A DNA stretch of 64,000 nt from Blasia pusilla (lineage: Eukaryota > Marchantiophyta > Marchantiopsida > Blasiales). The notes beneath the pieces are model-generated. The model ran no database searches, was not told the origin of the DNA, and saw only the letters and a program-made list of their open reading frames with translations. Positions 44,400 through 56,200 of this stretch are shown here, piece by piece. Both the position numbers and the translations under genes were made by a program. Within the stretch, counting starts at the first letter, position 1. Each line of letters starts with the position of its first letter. Location: positions 53,134,001 to 53,198,000 of the forward strand of contig CM114272.1 in assembly GCA_050084515.1 (NCBI GenBank), given 5' to 3'.

Positions 44400-45670
44400 A
44401 TTTGCAACCCTCATAACCAAATGCACGCCAATTCAAAACATCAAAACTCTAGTGGGCTCACACTAGGATGGAAGCACGTCAAAGTCTCATGATTGAGAAA
44501 GGAGTTGCAAAACCGAGATGTGAGCCTTGATGGGCATCTTAAATGATAGGGGGTTGTGACCTAACAGAGCGGGACCAAATATCAAGCGGAACTTGCCAAA
44601 AACTCAAGTTCCACAATAGTTGGGCGCCAAGGGGACTTCAACCCAGCTTAGAACTTGATTGAGGGTTTGGGGATTCTCCATGTTGGAGGCCGTAACGGCT
44701 AGACTCAATACGCATTTAGGGTGGATAAAGTCATCACCAAAGTTATAGGATACTAACTTTGATATAATTTTAACAGAAAATATGATAGCGCTAACTTTCA
44801 TATTGATTTTCTATCAATCAAAAAAATTTAATTAATTTTTTGTATCAATAAACTTTCCGTGCCAATAATATACACATAAATTTTCAATACAAAAATGAAA
44901 TGATCCTAAATAAATCAAACACATCTCATATTGTAATTGATATCAAAATAACGCAACTCCAAATTTTGTGATGGTAGCAATGGAAAGCTTGTGAGAAGTA
45001 GATTCAAACACACTAAAAATATGAACAAGCACATAAGCAAACATCCAGAAATCATTCTCGAATTACTCGAATGATAGTTAGGTTGACGGCCATAAGGAGC
45101 AGCCCAAAAGGACTTCCCTAGATGTAGGAATAGGGTGGGGATCTCTAAAGCTATATATGAGGGGGAGGGTGTCCAAGGGTGTTTGGAACCTGATCCCTAC
45201 CTTAGGAACCATGGGGGTGAACCAAGGGTACATAATGGATTTAGAGATTGACATCAAGGTTTTGACACCAAGAAAAGTCCAAGTAGGCCACTTATGGACT
45301 CCAATCTTAGACCTTGACCCGTAACTCAATATTTGAGTCACGGTTAGAGACTCATTGGGGAATCAGGATCCATTCGATTCCATTAGGTGGTCAAGACCTT
45401 CACGCGCTCGCAGTGTTTCAAATTCCTAGACTATCAAGGAAGTTTGTCCCAAGTTTTGAATGACTTGCTTGTGCTAGGAAGTGAGGGATTAGGTTGGTAT
45501 CTCACCTCGCCTAGATTGGTTGAGCTTGAAGAATGGCGTGAGACCAAGAGTTGAGGACACATGAAGCTCGCTGATCCAAACTACAGCTAATGTGAGTATG
45601 TTTGGCTACATATTAGTAAGGAGAGTGGTTAGAATCCAATGGCGGAAAGATGTTCGTGTAGGATATACAA
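44400..45670 (+). repeat. LTR family B copy, strongly degenerate
   Basis: The order of words follows the solo LTR at 15830: caaccctcataaccaaatg (start), gggctcacactaggatgg, gttgacggccataa.gagc, ggtgtccaagggtgtttgg, gtaactcaatatttgagtca, ctatcaaggaagtttgtcccaag and gtgagtatgtttggct. Internal insertions lengthen it to ~1.25 kb. No clear TG..CA ends or target duplication remain. This is an old copy compared with the 15830 LTR. Confidence 0.75.
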
Positions 45671-46388
45671 GCATATGGATGTCTTTCCTAGTGCCCCCAT
45701 TTTGCCCTGGAGACAATATGTCACCACGAGAATTAAATGCGGAACTCTCACATTGGTAGTAGGGTATGTAATCAATTTTGATCATGATTATACAAGAATA
45801 ATTTTAGACATATAAAAGTGGGAATAGGCCCAACCCCTTTGGCACTCATGGGGGGTTGGGCTAGCAAGACCTCTTCTAAATTTTGCTCTTAATGTTGTAT
45901 TTAAGATAGACCAGTATTGATCATTTCTTCACTTTGAAAACTCTTTAAAGAGTATGTGGATGTTCTTGCTAATAAAGTCTAGGATGGTTCTAAGTTCTTT
46001 CGCTTTTTTTCCTCAATAGTTCTCTAAAGTTATGACACCTTAAGCCTTCTTCACGACCCCAAGTATCTTGTTTGATTTTTTATAGAGGACTCGTAATGGT
46101 ACAAACATATAGATTTCATGGAGAGCTCTCCAATTCAAGCACCTAGTATTGCAACCTATGTAGATGCATAGTTACCTTTAGATGCAAACCTCTAAAGATA
46201 CAAGTAGAGGTATTCTCAATATTTAGTTCACCTTTATATATTGATTCATACCCTTTACTAATCCATGCCCTATCATTTCTAGGTGCCACCACTCTAGTTG
46301 ATGGAATCCCATTTTTGGGCACTATAATGAGTCATCATGTGTAATGCGAATCCCGCTTAAAGATAAATTCATTCCCCATTGTCTTTGC

Positions 46389-46429
46389 CATTTGAGAGTT
46401 GTGATCTTGTAATTCACAACTCTCAAATG
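46389..46429. repeat. 16-bp perfect inverted repeat
   Basis: catttgagagttgtga (46389-46404) and its complement (46414-46429) with a 9-nt spacer. Confidence 0.9.
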
Positions 46430-46936
46430 CCAATTTTTTCAAGTAATTTTAAATTTTAACAGGCTGCGATTGCTCGGATCTCCTCTATCATGGATGGGAA
46501 TCCCTTCCCCGGTGAGAAGCCCCGAGAATTTGGAACCCCGACGGTCCTCCTTCATATTCATACTAGTATAATACTCGTGATATGCACCGTCTTATACTAA
46601 CTTGTTTGTTAATTTGATCTCAATATGTTTGTCAATTCGAATTGAGCGGTGGTTTATTCCACGTGTCATCTCGGAAACATCCCACAATATATACGTGTCG
46701 TCACCGGAGGACGGGGATGACCCCGTCATCCGGTGATGACACCCCATCATATAGATAGATATCTTTTAGCCGACAGGGAAACTCGAAATTTACCGTTCGG
46801 GTTTTACATACGGTTCTAAAAAAACTACCCGGGGCCTGCAAAAGATGCGCGAGGGGGATATATCGCGGCTTCGTGTCGTATCTGGTCAGACTGTCGCTCG
46901 CTGTCCGACTGACTGCACAGCCGCGGCTTCCCGCGG

Positions 46937-46968
46937 CTGCATGGCGCGCGTGCTCGCGCACCATGCAG
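46937..46968. repeat. GC-rich hairpin
   Basis: ctgcatgg (46937-46944) pairs with ccatgcag (46961-46968) around an inner cgcg/cgcg pair. Directly before it ccgcggc repeats in inverted form (46921-46937). Confidence 0.75.
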
Positions 46969-47248
46969 ATCAGATCGGACGGACTTTGGCGGCTTTCCTC
47001 CCTCAGGTGTCTCGCGTTTTCCATCCGCAGCGACGGACTTACTTGACTGACAAGCGACTGCGCGGGATGTCAGACTCAGGGGAGGATGCGGGGCTTTAAA
47101 GCTCTCTGCCGCCGTGCGGGGCATAAGTGCCGACAAGCGACTGCACAGAGTGACTGCGGCCGGCGACGCTAACTACAGTAGGCTGAGCTGGCTTTATGAG
47201 CATTTTGGAGAATATGGTAGAGAAGGTGGAATTGTTCTCAGGAGGAGA

Positions 47249-47525
47249 GGTGGTAAAGGCTGTAAACTTGCTCCCGACGGGAGGTGAAGGATGAGAGGAC
47301 CCGTAAAATGCAGAAACGAAACGAGACCGAAACCATGGGCTACGGGAAGGTTGACCTGACCTGTAGGGTTATCTTTCTCCGCGTGATGATTGGTTGGGAG
47401 GAGGTGGTAAAGGCTGTAAAATTTCTCCCGACGGGAGGCGAAGGATGAGAGGACCCGTAAAATGCAGAAACGAAACGAGACCGAAACCATGGGCTACGGG
47501 AAGCTTGACCTGACTGGTAGGAGCA
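47249..47525 (+). repeat. 154-bp tandem duplication
   Basis: ggtggtaaaggctgtaaa begins at 47249 and 47403. The following ~118 bp (ctcccgacgggagg..gaaggatgagaggacccgta..gaaaccatgggctacgggaag) are almost identical in both copies. Each copy contains the small palindrome ctcccgacgggag. Confidence 0.95.
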
Positions 47526-47619
47526 TTACTAGGCCCTACAACTAGACCCCGTTAATAGTTAATCGGTTCTCTCTCATTGCCACGCATCTTATTTTGGGCA
47601 CTAAATCTATTTGGAATGC

Positions 47620-47915
47620 ATTTGGAGTGCAGAATGCAAATCATGCAACATTCTCATCTCCATTGCAACCCCTGCGTTGGAGCGCAAAGACTGCATAATG
47701 CAAATTATGCAAGATTCTCATCTCCATTGCAACCTCTGCGTCGGAGTGCAGAGGATGCAAAATGCAAATTAGGCAGGATTCCCATCTCCATTAGAGGATG
47801 CAAAATGCAAATTAGGCAGGATTCCCATCTCCATTGAAACCTCTGCGTCGGAGTGCAGAGGATGCAAAATGCAAATTAGGCAGGATTCCCATCTCCATTG
47901 AAACCTCTGCGCAAC
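47620..47915 (+). repeat. 64-bp minisatellite, about 4-5 units
   Basis: The unit cctctgcgtcggagtgcagaggatgcaaaatgcaaattaggcaggattcccatctccattg... repeats with 64-bp spacing. The left units are diverged, the right units nearly identical, and one unit (near 47790) is shortened by about half. The repeat contains its own palindrome (cctctgc..gcagagg). Confidence 0.9.
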
Positions 47916-48564
47916 ATTTTGCAATCCAAATCGACTTAGCACCAAATGACATGAGAAAGGGATGCGTGGGAGAGAGAACTCATTCACATGGCCTAATAGT
48001 AGGGGCCATAACGAATGTATGATCGAATCCTTCTGCGCAAATCCATTCTTGAGGAGGGGAGAGGGAGTTTTCTAAGTCATGAAATCATGTGCTTTAGAGC
48101 AGATTATGCTTCACGAGGAAGAAAAGAGACCATCCTTCTTTTGGTTTCATTGAGGCTTGCGTTTCACACTTGCATCAAGGATTGGATTGGCATTAGGATG
48201 GAGAATTACAAGAAGTGCAAACTCTAAAATTGGGGAAATAAATCATTATAGACGATTCACAAGTCGTCTCTGGCTAGATATGGGTTCGAAATGATCCACC
48301 TCAAGTTGCTTCCATCTGTTTTGACCTCATAAGTTTCTTATCTTGCTTGTGCAGCTCCATCCGACTTGGGCATCCAAGCTATCCAACTCGTCAAGCTTTC
48401 ACTCGCTGGTTCTCTCTCGAGTTAGATGGCGATACCTTAAAGAGTTGGATGAAATGAACTCATGTTAGTGGCTCTAAATTTAAACCGTCTAGTAACTCAT
48501 AATCGTTGGGCATTTCGTCATTTCGTCACCGGGAGCGCCCAAGAAAAACTCGTGGCTCACACTC

Positions 48565-48680
48565 ACTAGAAGTATAATTCACTTACGCTCTGCAACTCTT
48601 CAAGAGAGAATCCTGGCTCAATACATTCAAGCTGCAGTATACTATAGATCCCAACATAGACTTGATCCTAAGGAAGATGA
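48565..48680 (-). pseudogene. Coding fragment related to 60826-61140
   Basis: On the minus strand, after one stop, the fragment reads DQVYVGI..ILQL.C.EPGFSLEE, clearly parallel to DQTHVGITNIVELACTEHGFSLEKW encoded at ~60910-61000. Conservation at the protein level in two separate places suggests a decayed repetitive gene (probably a transposon protein). I do not recognise the family. Confidence 0.5.
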
Positions 48681-48989
48681 ACTCTAAATGAGCTCTCATG
48701 ACAAGTTTGTCTTGGTATCTTGCAATATGGTAAATAGATCAAGCCCGTGGGACCCAAAAGGTCAAAAGGCTAAAAGAAGATGATGATTCATGAATGTTGC
48801 AAGACAACTCGAGAATAAGATGTTTGTCTCACCACTTCCGAATGACTCACATTTGTGACCTATAAAGCGTACCTGGCATGGAAGGCATCAACCTTCCTAC
48901 AAGATACGGGTGTTTGTAAGGTGTCCAAACCGGTTGAAGAGCGACTGCAGATATGGGAAACACCACTGCCCTAAACCTTCTCCTGAGTA

Positions 48990-49155
48990 GTCATGTTAGA
49001 CTAGACGGGTCCTAAATCATCTTAAACAACTCAACTAAAACGTCTTAAAACAACTACGTCTGAGTTGTTTAAGTTAGACTAGACTGGTCCTAAACCAACT
49101 TAAACAACTCAGACCAAACCATCTTAAACTACTCAGTCTGAGTTGTTTAAGTCCC
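48990..49155. repeat. 78-bp tandem duplication with 16-bp inverted repeats
   Basis: ttagactagac.ggtcctaaa occurs at 48996 and 49074. cttaaacaactcagac (49099-49114) is exactly complemented by 49136-49151. Further copies of aacaactc / gagttgtt lie in between, giving several alternative stems. Confidence 0.85.
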
Positions 49156-50336
49156 AGAGAGGCCTAAACCCGGCACTTTCCCTCCGTTTAAGATGAGCAC
49201 TTTGCTGGTTCCTTTTACTCCTGTCGAGTATTTCCCTCTTACTGTTTGTTTCGGTGTGCTAGGACGACAGTGTTGGGGCACAACCTTGCAGGTCTGTGGG
49301 ATCTACCTATCAGACACACAACAGCTACTTCCGGAACCTTCCAGTTTGCGGTTTCCAGGAACACACACTGAACGTTTGGTCGCCTGTCAGAGGGACTCCA
49401 CGGCTGTACTCGTATCACCATCTGTTCTTACCGGTGTAGTCTGCCAATTTTTCATTCCTGTGGTTGACGGATTATGATATTCCTGCAGCGTGTTTCGTCG
49501 CCCGTGGGAGGGACTCCGCGGCCGTGCATGTATCACCATCCTTTCTTACCGGTGGAGTCTGCCAGTTTCCGTTCCTGTGGATGACACATGATGATGTTCC
49601 TGCTTGGCACTGTCACGACATGTATGCGTTTGTTCGACTGCTAGAAGCTTTTGTGATCCAAGCATACTTGCGGTGAGAGGTTCGAAGTTACGAATTTACC
49701 GACTCACATTCAACAAAGAATCCTCCACTCGAGCGTGTTGTGAAGCAAAATCCACGTTGTGATGACACTCGTTCATTTCGACTTTGACTTGCTACTCCAG
49801 GGAAGAAAACGGATAGAATTTACATAATCATGATCTTTACAGGAGAGAGGTCAGAGCGCAGAGGCAGAGTCTCATTGTTTCTATTAACTCTATGACCAAA
49901 TAATGTAACGACAATGTCCCCGAGGCTTTCGTTCGCATAACGTAGTGCTATCGGTTTCTCCGATGGGTTCGTCAGGAAGTTTGAAGTAGAATTTTTAGGG
50001 TTGTGGAAAACCTGGTTGGTGAAAGATCTACCATTTTTCATAGGGCTATGAAGATAATCTCCAATGCACCCCTCCAATGAGTGGATTTTCTGAGCAATCG
50101 TTCCCCATTTCACCTGCGAACCATATGCGTGCGCACTAAGATGAAACTACATTTCTGGGATTTCAAGTAGAGAGAATCAGGATCCAGTGGCCGACGACTT
50201 CTCCTGCCATTTAGGGTGTTCGAGAAGTGGATAATGCTCAAATCGCTCCTCTCAAGGAGCCAAGAGCACTGTAAACGAATGGGCAGAAAGGGACGACGAA
50301 GCACTAAGCCCCCAGCACATATCTCGCCGTGCCAAA

Positions 50337-50393
50337 CCCAGAAGTGTGGGAAGGTTTCTGGGTTTGGCCCAGAAACCTTCCCACACTTCTGGG
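50337..50393. repeat. 26-bp perfect hairpin
   Basis: Arm 50337-50362 (cccagaagtgtgggaaggtt...) is exactly complemented by 50368-50393, with the 5-nt loop tttgg. It lies ~430 bp downstream of the stop of the minus-strand gene ending at 50821. It could be a small foldback element or act as an RNA structure; it is not a normal plant terminator. Confidence 0.95.
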
Positions 50394-50820
50394 CCAAACC
50401 CTCCAACCTGCGATCCGTAGACGAAAGCACGTAGCCACGTGAGTAAACGGTACTCTGGCTCTACGATGTGTGGATATGGCAGAAAAAATCGTATCGCTTC
50501 TCTATAAATAAAAGAGATTCTGAATCTCTTTGCAGAGCACTTCGTTCGTAAGTATGCGCAGGTGCTAATCTCTCATTCGGTAGGCGCGTGCTTTTCTGCT
50601 ACCTAATGTCTCCAAGGTCCCGCCGTGACACAGCATTCTACTGTACTAAGGAAACCCCTTTGAGAAACGAACAGCGATAGGGCGATGGCTGCTGGATCTC
50701 CGACGGCGTGTGACTGAAAGACCGAGTACCTGAGAACATGCGTGGCTGGCTGGTTTATTTACAGATGATGGTAGTATACAAGCCTCATCCTGGAAAGTCC
50801 CGAGTTCCATAAATGGTCGA

Positions 50821-52012
50821 TCAGCTTGAAGTGGTCCCTTTCCCGGTTTTCTGTGACTCTTGTTCCTGAAGGACTTCTTTCCCATATGAAACTGACTCTG
50901 AAGATTCTCCATGTGAAGGCCAGTTCACGCCATCCGGAGGAAGAGGAGGTGGCAGTGGTCGGGCGAAGTAAGTCGGAAAGTCTTGCCCTGGCATTAGAAC
51001 AGACACCGCCTTGGAGTAACTATTTGCCTGCAAAAACGGAGAGTAATTGTCAGCAGATAGGAGAAATCCACCATCTGGTGAATATTGCGCGCTTCAAGAT
51101 CGCTTTTCGCAGAGTTGCTCATTCATGGAGATAGATCCTTCATTACTCTTGGCCATACTCTCGGAAAAGGAAGGTGATAAGTCCGGCGCTACCTCGCTTT
51201 CAGGTGCACGTCGTGACCACTAAAATTGGCTGGCGTCTTTCGACACCAGTGACGCACGACGAAAAGACGATAGTAACAGGATGATGGCCTGACTAGGTGT
51301 AAGAAAATGGGCGAATAGGATGATTTGAATTTTCTTTGCCAGCGGACAGTAGGATTCCCTGAGCCTTTACTGCGCGAGGAACCCCTAAATCGACGCCGCA
51401 CAACTCACAAACCTCGCTCCAAAATTGAACAGAGATAATCAGTCACTCCTTTAGCAAAAACTGCTGCTGAGCTTCAGACTCGTATGACCTCCGCTGATAA
51501 AGTACAGCGAATTGAAGTAACGTCTGAACCAGTCCCGTAAATGATGGTCCATCTCATCGCGTGAAAGTCTATCGACGATAAAGCCAAAACCGACGCGTTC
51601 ATTGAGACGTAATAAACTCACATCGGTTGTATGGTGCGTTCAAGAAATCCTCAGTTTATTATCAAACCATTACTCAAGACTGAGAGCTTAGGATAACATA
51701 AACAATGGCAGCACCACCAAGGAGATCGAGGAAAAGCTGTGGTCTACTTACTTGACTGAGCTCAGATTTCCCAGCGTTCGATAAATCCGGCGGAGCCGCG
51801 CCTTGTTCCTCATCTCTAGCAATACGGGACGCAAAGGATCGGTGAGGTCGTAAAATCCTCTCGAATATTGCCATCACTAGAAACATAGCGAACAGAACTG
51901 CCGTAGCAATGAAACCGAACGAAACGGCATTGAGAGTTTGATTGGAATGTCTCAATTCCCGACCCGGTCCCGATACCGGAGAAGAAACGGGACCACCGCC
52001 CATGGTTTCCAT
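50821..52012 (-). CDS. Small plant-type membrane protein, two exons, 155 aa
   Basis: Exon 1 is 52012-51752, ending ...GAG CTC AGT CAA with donor GTAAGT. Exon 2 is 51027-50821, preceded by TTTTTGCAG. The intron is 724 bp, phase 0. The product has a single hydrophobic span at about residues 30-50 (VSFGFIATAVLFAMFLVMAIF), a basic/acidic middle, and a C-terminal block SVLMPGQDFPTYFARPLPPPLPPDGVNWPSH. I recognise that block as a hallmark of an uncharacterised family of small land-plant membrane proteins (from memory, not checked). The join restores a continuous frame across both conserved parts, which strongly supports the gene model. Function unknown; a type III single-pass protein is likely. Confidence 0.85.
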
Positions 52013-53121
52013 AGCAGCAGTGAAGATGAATTGCTCTAACCTCTCGTAACGAAGCAGTCAACGACACTTGCGGTGCAGATAACGAGGCTTCACCGTGAAA
52101 GTGATTGATCACGAATGCTCTAAGTTGCGCCGAGCCTTTGATACCACAAACAGCATCCACCATCGACAAGTTGTCCCTCCCACTAGAGCCTCCAGCGGTT
52201 GACGACTTCGTCACGATCGTCAAGTAATTTACAGATAACGATGCGCACTTTCTTACCATACCCCTGCATCTTTCGTGAACTCGAACATTCGGAAAACGAT
52301 TAACCGCTTATCCAGCTATCTGTAGTGTACACTGCGTAACTCCGAGCTGATCGCGTCTGCAGATGGTCTGGCTCCCCAGTTAAATCCTCAAACGTCGAGC
52401 GACAAATTGGGAGCAAAAACATCAAAACTCACCTCCAGATTGCATTGATCGTCGCGACCGATCATAGATAGAGCAGTAGTAGAGCTGAGCAAAACTCCAA
52501 GTCCAAGTAAAGGGTGAGCACCTACAACCACATGCCTCGCTACTAACGTTCTGCAACTCGTCACATTGAAATCATTCTCCCATCCGCATCGCTATCCAAC
52601 GACAACCTCCCAGCTATCCCCAATATCTTGCACACGTCAAACACCACGTGTAGTGCTCCGATATCCTGCTTTCGCCATACAAATCAAACTAAATTCGTGC
52701 TCATCACAATCTGAAGCGGCGCTGCGCTTGACGAGCGATGAGTGGACAGAAAAATCAAGAGTTCTCCATTACCACAAGTCACAACACACCCTCCTCACAC
52801 CACTACAGTCGGGTCCGCTCTCCACACCCGTCAGTCCAATCACGTTCAAACCTCTCCCACAGACCTCCGCATCCATGTGAATGAACGAAACAAAATGCCG
52901 GAAACTCCCAAACAAGTGTGCCTCAAATTTCATTCCATTTCACGAAGTCAGCCTAAGTCAAGCTGTGCAGGCGCGCAGCCACAGCGCCAACCTCATGGGC
53001 ATATGAATTCGATTCCCAACAGTCGTAATTCTTTCTCTGGCGCATGCGCGGAGCCAGCGCTGGGGCCTCGCCTCCATCGCTCCTCTCTCTCCTCCGCCTC
53101 GGGTCTCTCTTCCTTCCAGAC
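52013..53121 (-). promoter_or_regulatory. Promoter / 5' leader region of the 155-aa protein gene, possibly bidirectional
   Basis: The moderate-GC sequence upstream of the minus-strand gene has no convincing frame. Its far end (53000-53121) carries a pyrimidine-rich ctcctctctctcctccgcc leader just ahead of a plus-strand ATG, so it could serve two divergent genes. Confidence 0.45.
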
Positions 53122-53172
53122 ATGGACGAGTCCGAGAAAGCACCGGAAGAAGCTTCTGCGCAGCTGACTCGG
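53122..53172 (+). pseudogene. Candidate first exon of a plus-strand gene, cut off by repeats
   Basis: ATG at 53122 after a pyrimidine-rich leader opens the frame MDESEKAPEEASAQLTR, an acidic N-terminus typical of many plant proteins. A possible donor CGG|GTGTGT follows at 53172. Downstream sequence turns AT-rich and transposon-like after ~53290, and no second exon was recognised. It may be a gene with a long intron continuing far away, a truncated gene, or chance. Confidence 0.3.
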
Positions 53173-53289
53173 GTGTGTCAAAGACCTCCCCGGGGATCCG
53201 GGTGAGCGGGTCCGCGAAAGGTGCCGCTTGAAGCTCCCGGGGAGAAAGTTACGGGAGAGGAAGGCTTTTCCGTATAAGAACCCTCACGT

Positions 53290-56200
53290 AGATTTGGGGT
53301 TTTTAATAGTATTATCTATATTCTTACTGGTAATCTTACTTGACAAAATTGTGGCATGAATGTAATTTTGTCCAACTTTAATTCACACTTGATATAAAAT
53401 GTTAATTAAAAGAGGAAAAGTGTATATTTGAATAAAAGAGAGAAATGATTTAATTAATATTAAGTAATGATTTAATTAGTTGTTGTTGTTATTTTGGTGG
53501 GAAGAGTAGAGGGGGAGGAGTAGGTGTTATTTAAAACACCTGCCCCTCCATGTCCAAAGGGCTTTCCTCTCTCCCCGGGTTAAGAAACATCTTTGGACTC
53601 CCTCCCGTATTCTCCAAACTGATTGGTGTCCGTCCGTGCCATGCAAGGGTTAAGGAAGAGCCCTCTTTGCACCCTTTCTCTATATTAGTTTGATACGACT
53701 AAGTCACTAGTGACATGTGAATAAGATAGTTGTCAACAAAGATGGATGTTTGTTGATGATACGCCTATCCGTAATCTATATTATTATTGGAGAATGCCTT
53801 CTTGATTTCCAAACACCTCTTTGCTTGACATGTGGCAATCGGGCAGCAAAAAAATGTTTCCCCCTCTATGGGCAGCAAAAATAAAAATTATATTTAGCAT
53901 GACTAGTACCTTCACTCCCGTGCATTGCACCGGTTACTCACCGGTAATAATAATAAAACCTCCCATATTCTCCAAAAAATCCCAAATCTATTGGAGGGTT
54001 CCTTACAACTCCGCCACTCCTCTATCGTAATTTTCTCCCCATGAGCCTTAAGCAGCAACTTTGGACTCCCGCATTCTCCAAATAGCCCCAAATCCACTAA
54101 AGGCTTCACATTTGAAAATCCTTACAGCTCTTTTCTATAATTTTTATCACTATTAATAGTAATAAAACCTCTTAATATATTTTTTTCCTAAAATTCCAAG
54201 CTGTAAATTGCTTAAAAATAAAAGGTCTTAAAAGTATCTTGAGTTCCTAGAAAGAGAACGAGGAGTTGGGATGCATAGCATTTTGGCTTTGTGTCATAGA
54301 CTACTCATAATTTCTGGCTGCAAATGAAATACTTATGAAAGGGGACACCCAAAGAGAACCCTTGAAATATACATAAGAAGGGAATATATTCCCACCAACG
54401 ACTTGGGATCATGAGTGAAAAATGTTTTTTATGTTTCAACTAAGAATAGTGAGTTAACCATGCTTCGTTGTTTGAAGTGATTTAGGTTATAAAACGGGAA
54501 ATATTTTGGGGTAAACTTTAAGGAATTAATCATTATAGTGCTCAAGCAAGGATAAGTAACATGTGCACATTGGTTGAGGGTCTATAAACGGGCTAACTTA
54601 AAGATTTCTTATGCAATTTGAGACGGGTTTAATTTTTAGTACCATGTATTTTTAGTACTCTGCCTACTAGACTTCAAGGGTTGTGTGATTACTTGAGTCT
54701 CAATGATCCAACCCAAGTTTTATCATTTCATGAGATCCAAGGTGGTAGACTCTTTGTACCTAGGAGGGTAGAGAGTAACTTTACAACTATAGGCCATATC
54801 ATGTTAATGAAATAAAATAACAAGGAAATATGCCAAAAATGAAGATTCTCTACAATATATGTTATCGTTGTCTTGTTTTATATTATATTATATTATAATT
54901 ATTTATTTATTTTTATTTCATATATCGAGAGAAATCATGTTATGGGGAAATGTTGTGAATTTAAATTCTCAGTATTTTTTTATTATTTTTACATGCATGC
55001 TTGTGAATGTGAGCTTGAAAAAATTAAGATTTTTTGTGCAAGAATATTTTATTAAAAAATAAATATTATTTTAGTGAATAAGGAAAAAGTAAATTTGGAT
55101 CAAAGTAGATAGAAGGAAGCAAATGTTAACTTTTTTCTTTATTTAGGAAAATGGAAAATTAATTTTTATTATTTACACATTCTCGTTTAAGTGAAATTAA
55201 TAAACGTGACTCATAGAGGGAATCTTGTGGGTAATAATGGATATCTATTTTTGGCTTAAAATAACCAAAAAAATTTATTTTGAATTTAAAAATAATCACA
55301 CCTTAGAACTAATTCCTCGTGTGGATTTTTAAAAATTGATGATGTAAATAGAGGATTTATTTGTACTTTTCAACATATTGGTTGTATGACTTGTGTCAGC
55401 AACCAACCAACATTGTGGTTGTTGACACCTAACAAGATAAAAAAAAATATAGATTAATTGACCACAATTACAAAATGTATGATATTACATTTTTATTTAT
55501 TATGAATTTATTAATACATGTTAATAGCTAAATCTTAAATATATATGCTAGTAGGGACCCATGGGGCGAGTCGTGATCGTAAGTAAAAAATAGGATGTAT
55601 ATTAGTGAGCCACTAAGACATAATGTAGATTAGGGAGAGGAAAAATTGCTCTACCAAAGGAAGGTCAAGATGGGTGAGAAACCCTAAGGTAAAACCTAGT
55701 GGCTCAAGGACCGAAAATCATACAACCGTCTAACGCTAGTCAAGACCGAAGTGTATCTTAGGATAAAAGAGCAAAGTTTCTCTCATGAACTAACACAACC
55801 CACGAAAGATGGTGAGCCTTGAGATTAGTCTTAGTTGAGGGTGAGGGGATGGGAAGTTGAGAATAGTCAAGATGGGTGTTGGTGCCATAAGACTACAAAA
55901 CATGAATGTCCGCAAGATCAATTATGGGATGTTCAAGCATGAGTTGACATGGGTGATTAGCCATGAGAAACAAGAGACATGAGCCTAGGGGATGATATGC
56001 ACCTTGTGAGACTTAACAACCAAACCCACGCAAGATCTTCTTTGAATCTTTCTTACAAGTCACACGACTAGTTGGGTCTTGGAACCCAACCCAAGTCTTC
56101 TACTTGCAAGGCTCGAATTGATCATCTTTTCATAGGGATACCAAAGAGGGATGTATGAGCAACTCTAGAAAAATATTTATAGCTAATGATTATAGATAGG

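Larger units (their letters stand above)
45671..47248. other. Intergenic sequence, AT-rich then a GC-rich patch
   Basis: 45671-46500 is AT-rich without genes. 46840-47200 is GC-rich with short frames, a stacked hairpin (46937-46968) and two copies of gacaagcgactgc (near 47050 and 47133). No conserved protein was recognised. Confidence 0.45.
47916..50336. other. Intergenic sequence with decayed fragments
   Basis: No intact gene recognised. A coding fragment shared with 60826-61140 lies at 48565-48680 (minus). A palindromic tandem block lies at 48990-49155. The plus frame 48015-48227 and frames at 49193-49676 have no recognisable features. Confidence 0.5.

Noticed and set aside
48280-48300. 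gggttcgaaatgatcc, a tRNA T-loop-like word
   Set aside because: No cloverleaf, A-box or acceptor stem around it; no tRNA gene found in the window.
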